Of a DNA stretch of 64,000 nucleotides, positions 16,590-26,413 are shown one piece after another; within the stretch, counting starts at the first letter, position 1; each line of letters starts with the position of its first letter. Source of the stretch: an uncultured Thiothrix sp. (GTDB taxonomy: Bacteria; Pseudomonadota; Gammaproteobacteria; Thiotrichales; Thiotrichaceae); assembly GCF_937873765.1 (NCBI RefSeq), contig NZ_CALMZC010000055.1, positions 44,544 through 108,543 on the forward strand, in the 5' to 3' direction. The notes below the pieces were generated by a model. That model was not told where the DNA came from and searched no databases. It was given only the letters and a program-made list of their open reading frames with translations. Made by a program: the position numbers and the translations under genes.

Positions 16590-17939
16590 ATGAATCAGCT
16601 CAAGCCCCTTCTGTGCTTATTAGCTAGTCTCAGTTGGCTAGTTGCTTCTCATACGCAAGCAGCTCAGTCTGTGCAACCTACCGTGCCTATACAGTTTGCT
16701 GATGGCCTAAGCACTATTCCAGTGAATCTGACCTATACCGTTACCAGTCCTGAAACTGAAAACACCGCTGGTTTAGCCTTACGCATACACTACAACTCTA
16801 TGGCCTTAGATTTTACTAGCCAAACCCCTTACACAAGCCAATTACAACCTCTGGGTGTGCTCAGTGACGATACGCAAAATTTGGATGGTGATCTAAATAC
16901 TGATAAATACTGGGTTCTCGTTTGGGTTGATGTTAATGCTGCTTGGCCGGGTACGGGTAAAATACCCTTAAATTTACTCAGCAGCAGCTTTAGAACAAAG
17001 GCGGGTTTTGCTGGTTCATCTGTAGTGCGCTTGACGGCAGCAAGTACAGCAAAAAATACGAGTTTTCAAACAAGTCCTGTAGTAATTTGTGCTAAACCAG
17101 TGGTGTCTATCAGCGTGACTGATGCTATTGCTAATGAAAAGAATGCAAACACCGCTAGTTTTCAAGTGAGTCTTGCTGCCGCCTTGCCACTAGAGTGCGG
17201 CAATCTGAAGGTGAATTATCAGCTAGCTGGTACAGCTACAGCGGGCAGTGATTACGCGTCTTTAACCGGTAGCGTGATGATTCCAGCCGGTAGCCAACAA
17301 GCTAGTATTTTAGTGACACCGCTTGTAGATGGATCAATGGAAGCGGATGAATCAATCACTCTAAATTTACAGGCCAATAGCAACTATCAGTTAGCTAGTA
17401 GCACTCAAGCCAGTGCGATTTTGCAGGATGCGAGTGTTAGTTCTCTACCAATGGTCATGCTGACTAGTGCTAAAACACAAGTGATCGAAGGCATAGATAC
17501 TAGCCTTAATCTTACTCTAGCTCGCCAAACTACCGATCTCAGTCAGGCGCTAACTATTGATTTGCAAACCAGTGGTTCAGCGACTATGGGTAGCGATTAT
17601 CAAGCTCTACCCAACTCAATCCTTATTCCTGCTGGACAAACCCGAACTAATTTCGTCTTAAATTTATTCAATGATACTCAGCAAGAACAACAAGAAACTC
17701 TAAAAATTAGTTTACAAGCGAATCCTCTTTATCAATTAGCTGATCTCAACAATTTAGATATAACACTTCTAGATGATGAGGCTTTAAATAATACAAATTT
17801 AGCCTTGGATGAGGGTAAAGCTCAAGCTATCCCAAGTTTAAGTCAGTTGATGCTAATGTTATTAAGTGCTTGTTTAGGCCTATTAGCTCTTATGCAACTG
17901 AGGTTGTATCAGCATTTAAAGCTAAGGGCCAAAGCATGA
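16590..17939 (+). CDS. Secreted cohesin-like/Calx-beta protein with IPTL-type C-terminal sorting signal
   Basis: The 449-residue protein has a signal peptide (residues 1-25, ending near HTQA-AQS). Residues about 30-150 look like a cohesin-type beta-sandwich (VPIQFADGLSTIPVNLTYTV..., then GLALRIHYN). Two Calx-beta-like modules follow (about 170-280 and 285-395), each with the typical GSDYxxL...I-PAGxxxxxF/I pattern. The C-terminus (IPSLSQLMLMLLSACLGLLALMQLRL) resembles the IPTL-CTERM sorting signal: a short Ile-Pro-x-Leu motif, one helix, then basic residues. Its ATGA end overlaps the start of the dockerin-like protease gene, which suggests that the two products act together on the cell surface. 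Domain names are by eye. Confidence 0.75.
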   Translation: MNQLKPLLCLLASLSWLVASHTQAAQSVQPTVPIQFADGLSTIPVNLTYTVTSPETENTAGLALRIHYNSMALDFTSQTPYTSQLQPLGVLSDDTQNLDGDLNTDKYWVLVWVDVNAAWPGTGKIPLNLLSSSFRTKAGFAGSSVVRLTAASTAKNTSFQTSPVVICAKPVVSISVTDAIANEKNANTASFQVSLAAALPLECGNLKVNYQLAGTATAGSDYASLTGSVMIPAGSQQASILVTPLVDGSMEADESITLNLQANSNYQLASSTQASAILQDASVSSLPMVMLTSAKTQVIEGIDTSLNLTLARQTTDLSQALTIDLQTSGSATMGSDYQALPNSILIPAGQTRTNFVLNLFNDTQQEQQETLKISLQANPLYQLADLNNLDITLLDDEALNNTNLALDEGKAQAIPSLSQLMLMLLSACLGLLALMQLRLYQHLKLRAKA

Positions 17940-19708
17940 AGAAAATTATTTTGCAGGTTTTAGGATTAAGTTTAAGCACTCTACTTAGCTTCAGTAATCC
18001 CAGCCAAGCGGATGAGTTAGTAGAATCTGAAATTTATCAGCCAGCACCCTATGCCTCATCTGCTAATCAAGCGCAACTTAAATTGACTAGCTTAAACCCT
18101 GCGCAGCGTGGTTTAAGTGCACTACTTTTCCCTGCGCAGTCCATGCATTTGGGTAAACCTAGTTCAACCGAGTTGAGTGGACTAACTCAGCAAGATACGC
18201 GATATAGAGCCTTAAAAATTGGCATTGAGCGCACTGTTCCCGCACTCCCCACTTTAAAAGATTGGGTCTGGCAGCCAGTACTAGGCGGGCAAGCTGCGCA
18301 ATTTATTATTAGCTCGGAAGCTGCCGCGAATTTGCGCGCTTTAATTCAGCTTGAGCAGGCCTTACCCACTGGCGTAGAACTACGTGTCTTTGCTCCCATG
18401 CACGCTGATGAGATTTATGGGGTTTATCAAGTTAGTGATTTTAAAGCGCTGGAAGGCTCCAAGCAGTTAGAACTATGGACGCCCACGCTTACCGGTAGCC
18501 AAGTAGGTTTAGAAGTATTTGCGCCTGATGGTGTTGATGTAGGACAGATTCAATTAAGTGTTCCACAAATTTCACATATTGACTATGACTTTCAAACATC
18601 CCAATTTAAGTTGGCCGATGAATCTGTTTTAAAGTTTTCTAGTTGTGATGTGAGCATGGCTTGTGCCTCGTCAACTTGGCAGCCGACTGCTCAAGCTGTG
18701 GCACGTTATATTTTTACGAATAGTACAGGTAGCAGTTTTCTATGTACCGGTACACTGCTGGTAGATAAAGATACTGGCACGCAAATACCGTATTTTATTA
18801 CGGCGGCGCACTGTATCAATGATGCAGTTTTAGCGGCCAGCATGGATTTTTACTGGTTTCATCAAGAAACAAGCTGTGGTTCAGGTAATGCATCTTGGGC
18901 ACGTACGACAGGGGGTGCTGATTTATTAGCTTACCGCACTGAGTTGGATAGTAGTTTAGTACGCTTGCGAAGCTCACCACCAATAGGGGTTATGTTATCA
19001 GGCTGGACTTTAAACAGTTTAGCCATGAGTGCTCCCGTTGTAGGCATTCACCATGGTTTGGGTTATCCCAAGCAATTCAGCCAAGGCAATTTTGTAAGCT
19101 ATGCGAATATGAGTTCTACCACTAGCGGTTTTATAGTAACTAAAGATCCAGCCGGTAGTTTTACGCAAGTGGCTTGGACTCAAGGGATTACAGCACAGGG
19201 CAGCAGTGGTTCGGGTTTATGGACGACTATCAATGGCGTACCCTATTTGAAAGGTACTTTAGTCGGGGGTGCATCCAGTTGTGCTACGCCCAACGCGCCC
19301 GATGAATATACGCGCTTGGAGCGTTTTCATCCGTATGTGACGACTTGGCTGGAGGCTACCGGTGGTACAGTAACCAGCTTGGTGAATCCTAATCAGCCGT
19401 TAACTGCTTTAGTAGATGGTATAATTATGGCGCGCTATTTAGCGGGTAAACATGGGGTTGAGCTAACTAATAATCTTACAACTGCTACAATAAACTTCGC
19501 TCAGCTTGAAACTAAACTCGATTTAATGAAACCCACCTTAGATTTGGATGGAGATGGTTTGTTGGAGGCGAACAAAGATGGAGTGCTAATGATTCGCTAT
19601 CTAGCAGGGTTAACAGAGGCTGCGTTAATTGGGGAGTTTGATTTTACTCATTCTAAAAGAAAAACCGCTACGGAGATTAAACAATACATTGAGACAATTT
19701 TATTTTGA
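17936..19708 (+). CDS. Secreted trypsin-like (S1) serine protease with C-terminal dockerin-like repeats
   Basis: The 590-residue product starts at the ATG that overlaps the stop of the previous gene. A signal peptide spans about residues 1-27 (ending SQA-DEL). A prodomain or beta region of about 230 residues precedes the protease. The triad is visible as H292 (ITAAHC), D338 (ELDSSLVRL) and S424 (QGSSGSGLW), as in lysyl-endopeptidase-like S1 enzymes. The last 110 residues hold two dockerin-like repeats: a degenerate one (VDGIIMARYLAGKHG) and one with an intact calcium loop (DLDGDGLLEANKDGVLMIRYLAG). The upstream neighbour has a cohesin-like domain, so the protease may dock to it (inference). 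Confidence 0.85.
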   Translation: MKKIILQVLGLSLSTLLSFSNPSQADELVESEIYQPAPYASSANQAQLKLTSLNPAQRGLSALLFPAQSMHLGKPSSTELSGLTQQDTRYRALKIGIERTVPALPTLKDWVWQPVLGGQAAQFIISSEAAANLRALIQLEQALPTGVELRVFAPMHADEIYGVYQVSDFKALEGSKQLELWTPTLTGSQVGLEVFAPDGVDVGQIQLSVPQISHIDYDFQTSQFKLADESVLKFSSCDVSMACASSTWQPTAQAVARYIFTNSTGSSFLCTGTLLVDKDTGTQIPYFITAAHCINDAVLAASMDFYWFHQETSCGSGNASWARTTGGADLLAYRTELDSSLVRLRSSPPIGVMLSGWTLNSLAMSAPVVGIHHGLGYPKQFSQGNFVSYANMSSTTSGFIVTKDPAGSFTQVAWTQGITAQGSSGSGLWTTINGVPYLKGTLVGGASSCATPNAPDEYTRLERFHPYVTTWLEATGGTVTSLVNPNQPLTALVDGIIMARYLAGKHGVELTNNLTTATINFAQLETKLDLMKPTLDLDGDGLLEANKDGVLMIRYLAGLTEAALIGEFDFTHSKRKTATEIKQYIETILF

Positions 19709-19731
19709 GCAAAATTAGTCGCTTAAAATAC

Positions 19732-19761
19732 GGCTCGGATCCAAGTTAATGTTTCCGAGCC
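19732..19761 (+). terminator. Hairpin after the S1 protease gene
   Basis: An 8-bp perfect stem (GGCTCGGA / TCCGAGCC) with a 14-base loop lies 23 bases after the stop codon. No T-tract follows. It is the first of four consecutive inverted repeats in this spacer. Confidence 0.5.
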
Positions 19762-19769
19762 AGAATGGG

Positions 19770-19855
19770 CTACAGGTTTAGTGCACTGTAGCTAGTTTCC
19801 TCACTAGCGGTTGAGGAATGAAAAACGAATCAAGTTAAGTCTTGGATGTAGACTT
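19770..19855. other. Hairpin-rich spacer between the S1 protease gene and rnd
   Basis: After the terminator-like hairpin come three more inverted repeats: CTACAG/CTGTAG (19770-19791), TTCCTCA/TGAGGAA (19797-19818) and AAGTC/GACTT (19837-19855). The 293-bp spacer has no open reading frame I would support. It could be a structured non-coding RNA or a long structured 3' UTR. A TATACT box close to rnd (about 19969-19974) may be part of the rnd promoter. Confidence 0.3.
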
Positions 19856-20001
19856 GAGTTTAATCAAAAAATTGCAGAAGTCAAATCTATCTTACCCATA
19901 AAGCATTGATTTCAAATATTTTAGTTTATTAGTGAATTCTAAAATATGCGTGCTTTAGCAATTACACTATACTAGCCGATTCCTTTCTCGCAGTAGCACT
20001 C

Positions 20002-21147
20002 ATGGCCGAATTTGAATACATTGATAAACCAGAACAATTAAATGCTTTTTTACAAAAAGCTCAGCATTCTGAGTGGATTAGCTTAGACACTGAATTTATT
20101 CGAGAAAAAACCTATTACCCACGTCTTTGCTTAATTCAATTGGCCACTGCCGATGATTTAGTTTGTATTGATCCTTTAAATATCGAAGATTTATCAGCCT
20201 TTTTTACTTGGTTACAAAATCCTAAGATGCTGAAAGTCTTTCATGCAGCTTGGCAGGATTTGGAAATTCTATATCACCTTAGCGGGCAAGTGCCTGCACC
20301 TATTTTTGACACGCAGATAGCGGCTGCAGTCTTAGGCTTAGGGGATCAATTAGGTTACGCACGCTTAGTAGAAGAGTTGTTGGGCGTGCAGTTGGATAAG
20401 TCACAATCGCGTACTGATTGGGCACGGCGGCCATTGACTCATCAACAACTCGATTATGCGATTGATGATGTTCGTTACCTACGTCAGATTTACCCACTGC
20501 TTAAACAGCGTCTACAAGAAACTGGACGCTTAAACTGGCTGAATAAACCATTTGAACGCTTGACTGAAGCTAGCGAATATACGCCTGATCCTTGGCTGAG
20601 TTGGGAGAGGGTCAAAGGTGTACAGCTCTTAAAGCCTAGGCAATTAGCAGTTTTGCGTGAACTATGCGCTTGGCGTGAAGAGCTAGCGATTCAGAAGGAC
20701 TTGCCCCGCCGTTGGCTATTGACTGATGAAGTATTGGTCGACATGGCACGGATGAAAAATCGGGATTTGCATGATTTTGCGGATATTCGCGGCTTAAGTA
20801 CTGAGCAGATCGCTCGCTATGGGCAAGGTTGGTTAGAGCTGATTCGGCGTGCGCAAGCTTTACCGGCTGAAGAATGGCCTGACTTACCACGGCGGCGTAA
20901 ATTGGATGCTGAATTATCCTTAGTAGCTGATTTATTAATGGTCATCGTGAATCAACAAGCGCTGGCTCACAATATTTCAGCCACGATGCTGGCTAATCGT
21001 GTGCAAATTGAAAAAATGCTCACTGAAGGTCGTACTCAGCTCTCAGATGATTGGCGGGGTAGTTTAGTGAATGACTTATTCGCCCATATTTTAAGTGGTC
21101 GAGCTTGTGTGCGGGTACAAGATCAATCCTTAAAGATCGACGCCTAA
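20002..21147 (+). CDS. rnd: Ribonuclease D
   Basis: This 3'-5' exoribonuclease trims tRNA precursors. The DEDDy catalytic residues are visible in LDTEF (near residue 29), VFHAAWQDLEIL and YAIDDVRYL, with the tyrosine four residues before the last aspartate. The HRDC-type helical region follows (about residues 210-290). The length of 381 residues is normal, and the start MAEFEYIDKPEQL fits the family. It is followed by a short hairpin and then hisB. Confidence 0.95.
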   Translation: MAEFEYIDKPEQLNAFLQKAQHSEWISLDTEFIREKTYYPRLCLIQLATADDLVCIDPLNIEDLSAFFTWLQNPKMLKVFHAAWQDLEILYHLSGQVPAPIFDTQIAAAVLGLGDQLGYARLVEELLGVQLDKSQSRTDWARRPLTHQQLDYAIDDVRYLRQIYPLLKQRLQETGRLNWLNKPFERLTEASEYTPDPWLSWERVKGVQLLKPRQLAVLRELCAWREELAIQKDLPRRWLLTDEVLVDMARMKNRDLHDFADIRGLSTEQIARYGQGWLELIRRAQALPAEEWPDLPRRRKLDAELSLVADLLMVIVNQQALAHNISATMLANRVQIEKMLTEGRTQLSDDWRGSLVNDLFAHILSGRACVRVQDQSLKIDA

Positions 21148-21166
21148 TCTTATGTAGATCTGTGTT

Positions 21167-21187
21167 AAACTGCGGTTTTAGCAGTTT
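21167..21187 (+). terminator. Hairpin between rnd and hisB
   Basis: A 7-bp perfect stem (AAACTGC / GCAGTTT) with a 7-base loop lies 19 bases after the rnd stop and 13 bases before the first hisB start codon. It may end rnd transcripts or sit in the hisB leader. There is no real T-tract. Confidence 0.4.
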
Positions 21188-21200
21188 GAACTTATAGGCG

Positions 21201-21800
21201 ATGGGTATGACCGAGCGTATTGCTACTGTAGAGCGAAATACTTTAGAAACCCGCATTTCCGTGACGATCAATTTGGATGGCACGGGTAAATCTAGTTTTA
21301 ATACAGGGGTTCCTTTTCTGGAGCACATGCTCGATCAAGTAGCCCGACATGGGATGATGGATCTTACAATTACTTGCCAAGGCGATCGCCATATCGATGA
21401 TCATCATAGTGTAGAAGATATTGGGATTACTCTAGGTCAAGCCCTGAGTAAAGCGGTGGGCGATAAGAAGGGCTTACGGCGTTATGGTCATGCTTATGTG
21501 CCTCTAGATGAAGCTTTATCCCGAGTCGTTGTCGATTTCTCTGGTCGCCCGGGTATTGAACATCATGCTGATTATCGGCGCTCTCATATTGGTCAATTTG
21601 ATACGGACTTATTCTTCGAGTTTTTCCAAGGCTTTGTGAACCATGCCTTATTGACTCTGCATATTGATAATTTGCGTGGTCACAATGCGCATCATATTGC
21701 TGAAACGATTTTTAAAGCGTTTGGGCGTGCTTTGAGAATGGCGCTGGAGCTTGATCCGCGGATGGCGGGGATTATGCCTTCCACGAAGGGCAGCTTGTAA
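21201..21800 (+). CDS. hisB: Imidazoleglycerol-phosphate dehydratase
   Basis: This enzyme converts imidazole-glycerol phosphate to imidazole-acetol phosphate, step six of histidine synthesis. The monofunctional 199-residue form is present, without the N-terminal phosphatase of enterobacterial HisB. The two manganese motifs are [11 protein letters not shown] and [12 protein letters not shown]. The start could be 21201 (MGMTER) or 21207 (MTER); neither has a clear ribosome binding site. The stop overlaps the hisH start (TAATG). Only hisB and hisH are here; hisA and hisF do not follow, unlike in most relatives. Confidence 0.96.
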   Translation: MGMTERIATVERNTLETRISVTINLDGTGKSSFNTGVPFLEHMLDQVARHGMMDLTITCQGDRHIDDHHSVEDIGITLGQALSKAVGDKKGLRRYGHAYVPLDEALSRVVVDFSGRPGIEHHADYRRSHIGQFDTDLFFEFFQGFVNHALLTLHIDNLRGHNAHHIAETIFKAFGRALRMALELDPRMAGIMPSTKGSL

Positions 21801-22426
21801 TGAAAGTCGCGATTATTGATTACAATATGGGCAATCTGCATTCGGTGGGACGGGCAGTAAGTCATGTTGCCCCAGCCGGTACTCAGGTTGAAATTACTGC
21901 AGATCCTGATTTTATTCGTCATGCTGATCGGATTGTCTTTCCGGGGCAAGGAGCAGCACGCGATTGTATGCGCGAACTGGAGACGCGGGGCTTAAGCGAA
22001 ATCGTGCGCGAAGTGGCTAAAACCAAACCCTTTCTAGGTATTTGCATGGGCATGCAAGTGCTGATGGAGTTCTCAGAAGAGAACGCAGGGGTGGAGTGCA
22101 TGGGAGTTTATGCGGGTAAAGTGAACTACTTTAAGCACTTAAATATCGCTCATTTAAAAACGCCGCAAATGGGTTGGAATCAAATTCAGCAAAAAACTGC
22201 GCATCCACTCTGGGCTGGAATTCAAGACGGTGCACGTTTTTATTTTGTGCATAGCTACTATGTAGAGCCAACGGACAAGAACTTAGTGACGGGTGAAACT
22301 GCTTATGGTTTGAACTATGCTTCAGCGATTGCCAAGGACAATGTGTTTGCGATTCAAGCACACCCTGAAAAGTCGGCAAATGATGGTTTACGGCTGCTCG
22401 CAAATTTCATGCAGTGGCAGCCGTAA
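21800..22426 (+). CDS. hisH: Imidazole glycerol phosphate synthase, glutamine amidotransferase subunit
   Basis: HisH releases ammonia from glutamine and channels it to HisF for imidazole ring closure. The class I amidotransferase triad is visible: the nucleophile cysteine in FLGICMGMQVL, and the His and Glu in QAHPEKS. The oxyanion and entry region FPGQGAARDCM is also typical. It has 208 residues, as usual. It overlaps hisB by one base. Its partner hisF is not in this window, so the histidine genes are split over the chromosome. Confidence 0.96.
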   Translation: MKVAIIDYNMGNLHSVGRAVSHVAPAGTQVEITADPDFIRHADRIVFPGQGAARDCMRELETRGLSEIVREVAKTKPFLGICMGMQVLMEFSEENAGVECMGVYAGKVNYFKHLNIAHLKTPQMGWNQIQQKTAHPLWAGIQDGARFYFVHSYYVEPTDKNLVTGETAYGLNYASAIAKDNVFAIQAHPEKSANDGLRLLANFMQWQP

Positions 22427-22436
22427 TAATGGTGGC

Positions 22437-22760
22437 TTAGACTAGCTTATCGTCAAAATCCCACATCACCGTTGCTTGTTGTTTAGCTGCTTTCTTAAGC
22501 AGCTCTATCATTGGATAAGCGCGGCGGTTAACAGACACGGTTTCTTCTTCATCCTCATGTTGTTTTGGCGCAACATGCTGATTTTCTTGTTTAGACGCTT
22601 CGGTCAGACTCGTTTGAAATGTCTGTAAGGTTTTTTCGATATCAGCCCCTAAAATAGCTCCCGGAATCGTATCGCTATGCCCCATAAGTGTGATCATATG
22701 GCGTGCATCCTTTTCAAACATAGAGAAAGTACCGACTTTACTATCAAAACGAACTAACAT
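22437..22760 (-). CDS. DUF1840 domain protein
   Basis: This is a 107-residue cytoplasmic protein of a small proteobacterial family of unknown function. The family pattern is clear: an N-terminal MLVRFDSK, then LMGHSDTIPGAILGADI, a variable charged middle (about 52-75) and a C-terminal RRAYPMIELLKKAA...VMWDF. An AAGGAG box eight bases upstream fixes the start. It converges with hisH and may be transcribed separately from rlmI, since it lies downstream of that gene's divergent partner only by chance; no co-function is evident. Confidence 0.85.
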   Translation of the reverse strand: MLVRFDSKVGTFSMFEKDARHMITLMGHSDTIPGAILGADIEKTLQTFQTSLTEASKQENQHVAPKQHEDEEETVSVNRRAYPMIELLKKAAKQQATVMWDFDDKLV

Positions 22761-22790
22761 GGTTTAACTCCTTATCAAGATGTGAGTGTG

Positions 22791-24005
22791 CTATTTCTGA
22801 CAGATCAGACCTTTCAAATAATAGCCCTCCGGAAAAGCTAAACGGGTAGGATGATCGCTCGCTTGATCCAGCTTACGAATGATTTGTGCATCACAACCGG
22901 CATCCACCGCAGCATCAGCCACGATTTTTTGGAACAAATTGCTATCCATTAAACCAGAGCATGAAAAAGTAAATAGTAGACCATTGGGTTTCAATAACCT
23001 AAAGCCTAGTAAATTTATATCCTTATAGCCACGCGCTGCCTTCTCAATTTGGCTCTTATTTTCGGCAAACTTAGGAGGGTCTAAGATGATTAAATCAAAT
23101 TGGCGACCTTCATCTCGATATTGGCGCAATAGTTGGAAGACGTCGCCTTGAATATTCTCCATCTGCTCTGATGTGAAGCCATTGAGTTGAGCGGCTTGTG
23201 CGGCTAAGTCCAAAGCAGTTTGGGAGGCATCAATATTAATAGCTTTGCTTGCGCCACCTTTGAGAGCAGCGATTGAAAAACCACCGGTGTAAGAGAAGCA
23301 ATTAAGGACAGTTTTACCGTGTGCATAGTGCTCGACTGCTGAGCGATTATCCCGTTGGTCTAAATAGAAACCCGTTTTATGCCCATTGAGTACATCGACG
23401 CGATAATGACGGCCTTCTTCAAGAATATCGATACAAGCAGGCGGCATTTCTCCGGCCAATAAGCCTGTGGTAGTACTTAAACCTTCTTTTTTACGAATAT
23501 CCACATCAGAACGCTCATACACACCTTTGCAAGGAAGCTGTTCCATCAATAGCTCAGCAAGGGTTTGTTTCCAATGCTCTGCGCCAGCCGTGAGGGCTTG
23601 CATAATGAGCCAGTCACCAAACTTATCCACAATAACGCCGGGTAAGCTATCCGATTCAGCATTGAGCACTCGATACGCCGTGTTACGTGCAGTGATACCT
23701 AAGGCTTGACGTTGCTTTAAAGCGGCTTGGATTTTTTCAGCAAAAAATGCGCGATCAATGGTTGCTCGCCCGACCGCCCATAAGCGTACTTGAATTTGTG
23801 ATTGTGGCGACCAAGCACCCATGCCAAGCAAATCGCCATGTTCGGAGCGTACTTCAACGGTTTCCCCTAGAGCCGGCTCCCCTTTGACGCTAGCAATCGC
23901 ACCGGAAAAGACCCAAGGATGGCGGGCACGAATATTTTTATCACGGCCGCGTTGTAGAACCACTTGTGGATAGGACGGTCTAGAAGTAGAGGCTTTAGTA
24001 GTCAA
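22791..24005 (-). CDS. rlmI: 23S rRNA (cytosine-1962-C5)-methyltransferase
   Basis: This 404-residue protein has an N-terminal PUA domain (with RHPWVFSGAI, about residues 28-37) and a Rossmann methyltransferase domain. SAM-binding and catalytic motifs are visible in VLNCFSYTGGFSIAA, LIILDPPKFAENKSQ and FTFSCSGLM, the last holding the cysteine typical of m5C enzymes. No ATG lies near the N-terminus, so the TTG at 24005 is used; GGAG eight bases upstream supports it. It is located just upstream of the DUF1840 gene start-to-end by about 30 bases, so the two could share a transcript. Confidence 0.93.
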   Translation of the reverse strand: MTTKASTSRPSYPQVVLQRGRDKNIRARHPWVFSGAIASVKGEPALGETVEVRSEHGDLLGMGAWSPQSQIQVRLWAVGRATIDRAFFAEKIQAALKQRQALGITARNTAYRVLNAESDSLPGVIVDKFGDWLIMQALTAGAEHWKQTLAELLMEQLPCKGVYERSDVDIRKKEGLSTTTGLLAGEMPPACIDILEEGRHYRVDVLNGHKTGFYLDQRDNRSAVEHYAHGKTVLNCFSYTGGFSIAALKGGASKAINIDASQTALDLAAQAAQLNGFTSEQMENIQGDVFQLLRQYRDEGRQFDLIILDPPKFAENKSQIEKAARGYKDINLLGFRLLKPNGLLFTFSCSGLMDSNLFQKIVADAAVDAGCDAQIIRKLDQASDHPTRLAFPEGYYLKGLICQK

Positions 24006-24153
24006 GACAGGGTCTCCGATTTACAGCTTGCTGTTATACCTGCCAGCTTTCCCTTTGGTCAATTAAGATCGTATCAGCTTTTGGTAAATGGCTAGCTTGC
24101 TCTCGTTGCAGCCGAGGCGTAGAGTATTTTTTTGTAAATAGTTAAGTTCAATC

Positions 24154-25107
24154 ATGTCTGAGTTTCTCGTCTCTTTAGCCTTTTCCCTAAATGTCACAGG
24201 CCCGATTTTTCTGATTTTAATGCTGGGGGTTTATTTAAAGCGCATTGGCATGTTAACTGATGCTTTTGTCGAAGCAGGTTCACGCTTAGTTTTTAATGTG
24301 ACTTTACCGGCATTATTGTTTATCAGTGTCAGCAAAACGCATATCAGTGAAACGGCCAATTTCCAACTGATCGGCTTAGCTGCGTTACTAACGATTGGCA
24401 CTTTTCTTATCCTAGAGGTATTTGCCTATTACACGGTTAAGCCAACTGAGGATCGTGGTGTGGTTGTGCAGGGTGCTTTCCGTTCCAATATGGGCATTAT
24501 CGGCCTAGCCTATTGTGCTAATGCTTATGGTGAAGCAGGGGTAGCGGCAGCTTCCTTGTACTTAGGCTTGATCACCATTCTCTTTAATATTCTTTCAGTG
24601 ATTACATTGAGCCGCTCTCTGCATAAAAAGGATCAAGGGATTATGCCGGTTCTGCAAGGCATTGCGAAAAATCCTTTAATTATCGGTATTTTACTTGCCC
24701 TGCCGGTTTCTTATATGGAATGGCAACTGCCAGAGATTGTTCTAAAATCAGGCGAATATTTTGCTCAAATGACGTTGCCCCTCGCGCTAATGTGTACGGG
24801 AGCCTCACTAAGCTTTAAATCGATGCGTCAAGATATGCACAATACCGTGAGTGCGAGTTTGGGTAAGTTGATTTTTATTCCTTTTTCATTCACGGCTGGT
24901 GGAATTTGGGTGGGATTTAGTGGGATTGAGCTAGGTGTATTAGTCCTGATGTCCTTCGCTCCAACCGCAGCGGCTAGTTATGTGATGGTTAGAGCGATGG
25001 GGGGCAATAGTGTATTAGCCGCCAATATCATTGCCTTGACCACCATAGGTTCGGTCTTAAGCACTAGTATGGGTTTTGCTATCGTGAAAAGCCTGGGTTT
25101 GATGTAA
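24154..25107 (+). CDS. AEC family transporter
   Basis: This 317-residue integral membrane protein of the auxin-efflux-carrier superfamily has about ten hydrophobic helices in two halves. Recognisable parts are the start GPIFLILMLGVYLKRIGMLTD, the FNVTLPALLF segment and the second-half LPLALMCTGASLSF. Bacterial members export or import small carboxylates; the substrate cannot be read from the sequence. It is alone between rlmI (divergent) and hemF. Confidence 0.88.
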   Translation: MSEFLVSLAFSLNVTGPIFLILMLGVYLKRIGMLTDAFVEAGSRLVFNVTLPALLFISVSKTHISETANFQLIGLAALLTIGTFLILEVFAYYTVKPTEDRGVVVQGAFRSNMGIIGLAYCANAYGEAGVAAASLYLGLITILFNILSVITLSRSLHKKDQGIMPVLQGIAKNPLIIGILLALPVSYMEWQLPEIVLKSGEYFAQMTLPLALMCTGASLSFKSMRQDMHNTVSASLGKLIFIPFSFTAGGIWVGFSGIELGVLVLMSFAPTAAASYVMVRAMGGNSVLAANIIALTTIGSVLSTSMGFAIVKSLGLM

Positions 25108-25175
25108 ATCAGGTTTAGGCGGTATCGTCGACCTGCAAGGTAAAATCTCGTTACAATAGGCCACTTTCTGTTTAG

Positions 25176-26117
<942 letters not shown>

Positions 26118-26133
26118 AACGCTCTGGCTGAAC

Positions 26134-26280
26134 TTACCAAGATTTTTCGCCGGGCTGGGGCTTATGATTCGACAGTTTCATAAACTTCCAGAATAGGTAG
26201 GCCAGGAAGCCTAAAATGAAAATAATGGTAACGCTCGACATAAATAAAATGCCATTAAAGCTGCTGAAAAAACTTGACAT
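26134..26280 (-). CDS. 48-residue single-helix membrane peptide (DUF3149-like)
   Basis: The ATG at 26280 has an AGGAG ribosome binding site seven bases upstream, and the frame runs to TAA. The peptide begins MSSFFSSFNGILFM, has one hydrophobic helix (about residues 13-35, with IIFILGFLAYLFW) and a short polar tail ending GEKSW. In shape it resembles DUF3149-type mini membrane proteins, which have a short amphipathic start, one helix and a small charged tail; this match is by eye. It converges on hemF with a 16-base gap. Function unknown. Confidence 0.7.
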   Translation of the reverse strand: MSSFFSSFNGILFMSSVTIIFILGFLAYLFWKFMKLSNHKPQPGEKSW

Positions 26281-26413
26281 AGCTTGTCTCCTAGTTGAAC
26301 TGTGACAAGCATAATTTTGAGCTGAGCCTAAAAAACCACTTTGATTTTAATCAAACGCAATCCGCCAAATTGTAGGTTTATTGGCTTATGTCAAGTTTTA
26401 TGAGAATTAAATG

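Noticed and set aside
22437..24005. Mobile element or integration site near DUF1840 and rlmI
   Set aside because: No transposase, integrase, tRNA gene or direct repeats are visible there.
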